Both the position numbers and the translations under genes were made by a program. From contig CAZMNN010000007.1 in the NCBI GenBank assembly GCA_964567665.1, forward strand, positions 21,083-85,082: a stretch of 64,000 nucleotides of DNA, given 5' to 3'. This document shows, piece by piece, positions 59,734-64,000 of the stretch (its first letter is position 1; each line of letters begins with the position of its first letter). The notes under the pieces are model-generated. The model searched no databases, was not told the DNA's origin, and worked only from the letters and a program-made list of their open reading frames with translations. The stretch is from UBA1731 sp964567665. GTDB lineage: Bacteria; Verrucomicrobiota; Kiritimatiellia; RFP12; UBA1067.

Positions 59734-61995
59734 CTACAGATTGGCGAACGGATTGCAGCTGAAGCCGCTCGAATAGGAACGCCCGCCATGCTCGCCGCCG
59801 ACCCTACGCAGTCCCGACTGGCGCGGTCCGCCACCGGAGACACCCGCAGCCGGACGGGGCTTCGTACGGGCCGAAAGCGACACCCGATTTCTCGCCTTGT
59901 CTACGCCGATCACACGCACCTTGATGCGGTCTCCGGTCTTCACGACCTCCGCAGGATCGCGCACGAACCTGTCGGCGATCTCCGACACGTGCACAAGCCC
60001 ATCCTGGTGTATCCCGATGTCCACGAACGCGCCGAACGCCGTGACGTTTGTGACGACGCCTTCAAGCGACATCCCCTCCTTCACGTCATCGATCGTCATC
60101 ACGTCCTCGCGGAACGCCGGACGCTCGAACACCGCACGCGGGTCGCGCCCCGGCTTCTTCAGCTCGTCGAAGATGTCCTTCAGCGTCGGCTCGCCGACCT
60201 CATCCGAAACGTATCTCTTTGCGTCTATGCGATCAACCAGCTCGCCGTTGCGCACAAGATCCTTCACGTCCACGCCGAGATCCGCCGCCATTCTTTCAAC
60301 AAGCGCATATCGCTCCGGATGCACACCGGACGAATCGAGCGGATTGGCTGCGCCGCGTATGCGAAGGAATCCGGCGGACTGCTCAAACGCCTTCGGGCCA
60401 AGTCCGGAGACCTTCCTCAGTTCACTGCGGCTTTTGAACGCTCCGTTCTCGTCACGCCACGCCACAATGCGCTTCGCAAGCGATGCGCCGATGCCGGATA
60501 CGCGGGTGAGCAGCGGCGCGGACGCGGTGTTCAGCTCCACGCCGACATTGTTCACGCAGCTCACCGTCACATCGTCCAGCTTCGCGCTCAACAGCGGCTG
60601 GAATACGTCATGCTGGTATTGTCCCACGCCGATCGCCTTCGGGTCGATCTTGACAAGCTCCGCAAGCGGATCCTGCAGACGCCGCCCGATCGATATCGCA
60701 CCGCGCACAGTGAGATCCAACGTCGGGAACTCCTCACGGGCAACCTCGCTCGCGCTGTACACCGAAGCACCGGATTCAGATACCGAAACCACCATAACAT
60801 CCGTCGCCCCGATCGCCTTGAGCACGGTGCGCACAAACGCCTCCGTCTCTCGGCCAGCCGTCCCGTTTCCGATCGCGACTGCCTCCGGCCTGTAGCGGGA
60901 TACGATCTTGGCGATCGCCTCGCGGGCCTCATCCGGCTTCTGCATCGGATAGATCACGGTGTTGCCGACGAATTTCCCCGTTGCGTCAAGCATCGCGACC
61001 TTGCATCCGGTGCGTATCCCCGGATCGATGGCAAGCACCCTTTTCTCGCCGAGCGGAGAAGCAAGCAGCAGATTGCGCAGGTTTTCCGCGAACACCTCCA
61101 CGGCGGCCCTGTCGCTCGCCTGCTTCTTCTCCATCATCACGTCAAGTTCGCAGGCCGGCGCGACAAGCCGCTTGTAGGCGTCGGCCGCCGCCTGACGGAG
61201 TTCGTCGGCGAGAGGGCTTGCCCCCTTCACACCCGCAAGCTCACCCATCCTGTCGACAAGCGGAGCGGAGTCGACGACAAGGCGCACAAACAGCACACCC
61301 TCCGCCTCGCCTCGCCTGATGGCCAGGAAGCGGTGGGACGGCATCTCCGAGATCGGCTCCTCGAAATCATAGTACTGCTCGAACTTCGTCGGTCCGTCAG
61401 GCTTGGTGAGGCTGACGGACGACTTGACGACCGCCTTTGTCGCGTACGCCTTGCGCACGAGACCGCGCACGTCAGCCATGTCCGCAATGCGCTCCGCACA
61501 GATGTCCCGCGCCCCGGCAAGTGCGGCGGCGGTGTCCTCCACGCCCTTCGCCGGATCCACAAACGCTGCTGCGGCGGCATCGGGCGTCTCGTCGCCCTGT
61601 GCCCACAGGATGTCCGCAAGAGGCTCAAGCCCCTTCTCCTTGGCAATCATTGCGCGTGTACGGCGCTTCGGCTTGTACGGCTGGTACAGATCCTCCAGTG
61701 CGCTCTTCACCATACACGCCTCAATGCGGGCGCGAAGATCGTCGGTGAGCTTGCCCTGCTCCTCTATGGACTTCAGGATCGTTGCCCTGCGGTCGTTGAG
61801 TTCCGCGTAGTAGGCAATGCGCTCCTGCACCTTCAGTATCTGAACCTCGTCAAGGTTGCCGTGCGCCTCCTTGCGGTAGCGGGCGATGAACGGCACAGTG
61901 TTCCCCTCCCCGAGAAGACGCGCAACGGCGGCGACCTGGGGTTCCCTTACGCCTACTTCGGCGGCTATGCGACCGTACACCGTCAGAACTCCCAT
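59734..61995 (-). CDS. tex: Tex-family S1 RNA-binding protein
   Basis: A 753-residue cytoplasmic nucleic-acid-binding protein linked to transcription. It has the N-terminal helical region (VPFIARYRKEAHGNLDEVQ), a YqgF-like domain (VLAIDPGIRTGCKVAMLD), helix-hairpin-helix units (SGIGASLAKRIVAWRDENG, VSGLGPKAFEQ) and a C-terminal S1 domain (GVVTNVTAFGAFVDIGIHQ). The tail is Gly/Ser/Arg-rich. The ATG at 61995 overlaps the end of the upstream oxidoreductase gene by 13 bp. Confidence 0.95.
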   Translation of the reverse strand: MGVLTVYGRIAAEVGVREPQVAAVARLLGEGNTVPFIARYRKEAHGNLDEVQILKVQERIAYYAELNDRRATILKSIEEQGKLTDDLRARIEACMVKSALEDLYQPYKPKRRTRAMIAKEKGLEPLADILWAQGDETPDAAAAAFVDPAKGVEDTAAALAGARDICAERIADMADVRGLVRKAYATKAVVKSSVSLTKPDGPTKFEQYYDFEEPISEMPSHRFLAIRRGEAEGVLFVRLVVDSAPLVDRMGELAGVKGASPLADELRQAAADAYKRLVAPACELDVMMEKKQASDRAAVEVFAENLRNLLLASPLGEKRVLAIDPGIRTGCKVAMLDATGKFVGNTVIYPMQKPDEAREAIAKIVSRYRPEAVAIGNGTAGRETEAFVRTVLKAIGATDVMVVSVSESGASVYSASEVAREEFPTLDLTVRGAISIGRRLQDPLAELVKIDPKAIGVGQYQHDVFQPLLSAKLDDVTVSCVNNVGVELNTASAPLLTRVSGIGASLAKRIVAWRDENGAFKSRSELRKVSGLGPKAFEQSAGFLRIRGAANPLDSSGVHPERYALVERMAADLGVDVKDLVRNGELVDRIDAKRYVSDEVGEPTLKDIFDELKKPGRDPRAVFERPAFREDVMTIDDVKEGMSLEGVVTNVTAFGAFVDIGIHQDGLVHVSEIADRFVRDPAEVVKTGDRIKVRVIGVDKARNRVSLSARTKPRPAAGVSGGGPRQSGLRRVGGEHGGRSYSSGFSCNPFANL

Positions 61996-63500
61996 CCAGA
62001 ACGGATGTACGGCTTAACGTACCTGTTCGCTTCGCCGCTGCCGACGAACACCTGGTTCGCGCTGTCCCACGTCAGCACACCCGGAACGCGCTGGGCGATG
62101 CAGCCCACGAGCATTCCTTCGAGCATTGGAACGGAATGTTCGATGTCGGCATAGCAGCGCGAATGCGTCTCTTCTATCATCGGGGTCTCGCCCTTTATGG
62201 CGTCAAGGAACTCGCCGTACTGGCCGAGTTCGCCCTTCTCCCTGCGGCGTGGCAGATACGAGCCAAGTGCCTTGCAGGCGGGGTGCTTGGTGGTGCTTCT
62301 GACCTTCTTTTCGCCGTTCAGCGCAATCAGCGCCTCCTGACCGTAGTCGTTAGTGGAGCACATGATGCCCTTTGTGCCGATTAGCAGACAGCCGGTGAGA
62401 GGCACCTTCGTGAGCGTTGCCACAACCTGCGGCATTATCTCCGCCGGCGGCTGATGATCGCCATCGTACCACACAACCTTCGTCTCCGGAAGCGTATGCC
62501 CCTTGCGTATGCGGCTCTTGCGCGGCGCATACGTGACTTCGACGACGGAACGCGCCGGGTACGCAACGTCGTTCGGCTCTACGGACATCTTGCATTCGGC
62601 CTTCGTCACGACGCCAAGCTCTGCACCGCGGAACGGCAGGTTCATCGTGTGGCAGGCCATGTCGCCGAACGCACCTGTGCCGAAGTCGTAGAATGCCCTC
62701 CAGTTGAACTTGTGGAATACGCCCTTGTGACGCGCCGCCCATTTGTTGCGGAAGTTGAACACATACGATTCGGGACGGTTGCCGATGTACGGGCGCTCAG
62801 CGGCGCATCCGAGCCATCCGTCCCAGTTGAGCGCATCCGGCGGTCTTTCGCCGGGAAGCGCGGCAAAGCTCTTTGCGTCAAGCCCCTGCGGCCAGATCGG
62901 ACGGTCAGTCCATACGTGTACCTCAGTTATGTCGCCGATCACGCCCTGCTGCAGAAGCTCCACGTTACGGCGGTGCCCGCTACCGGAAGAACCCTGGTTG
63001 CCCATCTGCGTAATCACTCCGCTCTCGCGGGCGACTTCGTCAAAACGCTTCGCCTCCCAGATCGTTCTGACAAGAGGCTTCTGCACATAGCAGTGCAGTC
63101 CGAGCTTCATCGCGTTCACCGCAATCGCCGCATGCATATGGTCGGGAGTGGAGACGGTAATTGCATCGATGTTGCGCTCCTCTCGCTCAAGCATGACGCG
63201 CCAGTCCGCATAGCGCCTGACCTTCGACGGATCGCCGCCGAGCTTCTGGAACTGCACAAGGGCTTCTTCAATCTCCCTCGCATCCACATCGCAGAACGCA
63301 ACGATCTCCGCACCTGCGGCGAGCATCTGCATCCAGTCGAACGTACCCTTTCCGCCTACGCCGACCACGCCAAGGCGCACCTTCTGCCCCTTCGCGACCA
63401 CACGCGCCCGACCGGTGCCGCCAAGCCAGACGCATCCGCCGGATGCCGCCGCTGCGGAAACCGCAAACCCCTTCAAGAACGAACGACGATTCAATGACAT
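61983..63500 (-). CDS. exported Gfo/Idh/MocA oxidoreductase
   Basis: About 505 residues. MSLNRRSFLKGFAVSAAAAS is a Tat signal, with a possible lipobox cysteine (SGGC). The Rossmann motif is VVGVGGKGTFD; the EKP motif is QKP (CYVQKPLVRT). DHMHAAIAVNA and FGDMACHTMNL are conserved. The ATG at 63500 is chosen for the Tat motif; a longer reading frame to 63686 covers the promoter and repeats. It belongs to the large subgroup of secreted Gfo/Idh proteins of Planctomycetes and relatives. It is oddly coupled to tex by a 13-bp overlap. Confidence 0.86.
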   Translation of the reverse strand: MSLNRRSFLKGFAVSAAAASGGCVWLGGTGRARVVAKGQKVRLGVVGVGGKGTFDWMQMLAAGAEIVAFCDVDAREIEEALVQFQKLGGDPSKVRRYADWRVMLEREERNIDAITVSTPDHMHAAIAVNAMKLGLHCYVQKPLVRTIWEAKRFDEVARESGVITQMGNQGSSGSGHRRNVELLQQGVIGDITEVHVWTDRPIWPQGLDAKSFAALPGERPPDALNWDGWLGCAAERPYIGNRPESYVFNFRNKWAARHKGVFHKFNWRAFYDFGTGAFGDMACHTMNLPFRGAELGVVTKAECKMSVEPNDVAYPARSVVEVTYAPRKSRIRKGHTLPETKVVWYDGDHQPPAEIMPQVVATLTKVPLTGCLLIGTKGIMCSTNDYGQEALIALNGEKKVRSTTKHPACKALGSYLPRRREKGELGQYGEFLDAIKGETPMIEETHSRCYADIEHSVPMLEGMLVGCIAQRVPGVLTWDSANQVFVGSGEANRYVKPYIRSGWEF

Positions 63501-63566
63501 TGCTTTTTGCCTTCTGTATACTGCCTTTGCTGCTGTGTCTCCGCCGATTGAACGGAGTGGTGGCGG

Positions 63567-63595
63567 ATTATACCAAACATGGCATATCGGCGCAA
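63567..63595 (-). promoter_or_regulatory. promoter of the 61983-63500 oxidoreductase gene
   Basis: On the minus strand TTGCGC (63590-63595) and a perfect TATAAT (63567-63572) are 17 bp apart, with an extended TGG before the -10. It is the strongest-looking promoter in the window. Confidence 0.8.
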
Positions 63596-63606
63596 AGCAG
63601 CCAGAG

Positions 63607-63687
63607 GTTGCAATATCTCGGCTGTTACTTTGACAAGTAACCTGCAACATCTCAGGCAAGTTGCAATATCTCGCCCAGTTTGTCAAA
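63607..63687. repeat. 14-bp direct repeats and nested palindrome above a promoter
   Basis: GTTGCAATATCTCG occurs at 63607-63620 and 63660-63673; a variant CTGCAACATCTCAG lies between (63642-63655). TTTGACAA (63629-63636) and TTGTCAAA (63680-63687) enclose the latter two, and GTTAC/GTAAC (63624-63628, 63637-63641) overlap the first arm. The core TGCAACAT-CTCAGG-CAAGTTGCA matches the palindrome at 23908-23936. It begins 12 bp above the -35, so it may bind an activator or repressor. Confidence 0.7.
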
Positions 63688-64000
63688 TAGGAAGGACACT
63701 CCGCAGATAGACTGGTGGTTTCTGGTTTGCCAAATACTGGACACTCAACAATCTTTCATTGACGTGGTTCTGTCTAGTCCCGCCACCTGGTGCAGACCCG
63801 CCTTCGCGGCAAAGGACGGCCGCCCCCGAAGGGGTGGCGCGAAGCGCCAAGGCCGGACGGGCCGCGAAGGTGGAAAGGTCTGCGCCCATGCGCCTAGCCA
63901 TGTTGTAGCGCTCCTGAATGCGCCGTATCTTCTTCAGACGCTTCAGGACGCGCCTGTGGAGCTCCATTCCGCTGAGGCCTGCCCTGTACGCTTCGAGGCG
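63683..64000 (-). CDS. 3' end of an unidentified gene (partial)
   Basis: A minus-strand frame is open from the right edge to a stop at 63683. The first 40 or so residues (EAYRAGLSGMELHRRVLKRL, then KKIRRIQERYNMARRMGADL) are basic, helical and protein-like. The remainder is translation across the cruciform element and the sequence beyond and may not be genuine coding sequence. I do not recognise the family from this tail. The true stop may have been displaced by arrival of the element. Confidence 0.4.
   Translation of the reverse strand, partial: RLEAYRAGLSGMELHRRVLKRLKKIRRIQERYNMARRMGADLSTFAARPALALRATPSGAAVLCREGGSAPGGGTRQNHVNERLLSVQYLANQKPPVYLRSVLPI
63792..63883. repeat. 92-bp GC-rich cruciform element
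   Basis: An outer stem of about 20 bp is made by GCAGACC...CGCCTTCGCGGC on the left and GCCGCGAAGGTGG...GGTCTGC on the right (three A's bulged). Inside, CCCCGAAGGGG and GGCGCGAAGCGCC are two tight hairpins flanked by GGCC pairs. Minus-strand RNA would contain a C(UUCG)G tetraloop. It is far more GC-rich than its surroundings, as in REP-like or structured mobile elements. Confidence 0.7.

Noticed and set aside
59788..62154. 788-codon plus-strand open frame
   Set aside because: It mirrors tex codon by codon and has the same Arg/His-rich antisense character.
63501..63686. Longer N-terminus for the 61983-63500 oxidoreductase
   Set aside because: It would run over a strong promoter and the repeats, and would bury the Tat signal inside the protein.
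63607..63687. CRISPR-like direct repeats
   Set aside because: Only two exact 14-mers and one variant; too short and no cas genes.
63683..64000. Diversity-generating retroelement at the right edge
   Set aside because: A hairpin/cruciform next to a gene end fits loosely, but no reverse transcriptase, template repeat or variable repeat is visible in the window.

Overview
This window looks like a piece of a Gram-negative bacterial chromosome of fairly high G+C. The gene content points to the Planctomycetes-Verrucomicrobia-Chlamydiae group, and best fits a Kiritimatiellota-like, polysaccharide-degrading lineage. The reasons are: very large secreted beta-strand-repeat proteins with no beta-barrel; several Gfo/Idh/MocA oxidoreductases and a xylose-isomerase-like protein carrying Tat-type export signals; a Mla/MCE outer-membrane lipid system; and stand-alone TrpB2. 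The placement is inference from families and was not tested by phylogeny. Every convincing gene lies on the minus strand, so transcription runs from high to low coordinates. No tRNA, rRNA, CRISPR array or intact insertion sequence was recognised.

Right to left (direction of transcription): 64-61.9 kb holds an unidentified edge gene, a GC-rich cruciform, a promoter preceded by 14-bp repeats, a secreted Gfo/Idh oxidoreductase and tex. 59.7-51 kb is a housekeeping run: SPFH protein, purL, xseB, a stand-alone GHKL ATPase, rny and an unknown secreted protein. 51.0-50.7 kb is a gene-free stretch full of hairpins. 50.7-48 kb is mlaE-mlaF-mlaD. 47.9-44.4 kb is a LysM lipoprotein, ftsW and serC, closed by a strong terminator. 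44.4-36.9 kb is potB-potC-topA-xerC-miaB-apbE. 36.9-29.3 kb is an RnfG-like FMN carrier, a secreted Gfo/Idh protein, a conserved unknown, parA, a DtxR-family regulator, cstA and a membrane TPR protein.

29.2-1.4 kb is an accessory carbohydrate/surface region. It contains three giant beta-strand-repeat proteins (1736, about 1061 and about 1339 aa), a beta-helix protein, a Gfo/Idh oxidoreductase, a sugar isomerase-like protein, a GH5-type hydrolase, a double-domain esterase and a multidomain hydrolase. trpB2 and a Nudix gene are interspersed. nadB runs off the left edge.

Neighbouring genes often overlap by 4 bp (ATGA, GTGA, TTGA and apparently CTGA), so translational coupling is common. Promoters resemble sigma-70 sites: a TTG-rich -35, almost always 17 bp, then TATAAT, TATCAT or TATCTT. 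Several start codons lie so close to the -10 that the mRNAs should be leaderless. The most unusual signals are A9-A10 tracts upstream of all three giant surface-protein genes (inside or next to the promoter in two), a shared C-terminal tail on those proteins, a palindromic repeat family, the structured 50.7-50.9 kb gap, and a TopA whose zinc fingers are replaced by helical repeats.
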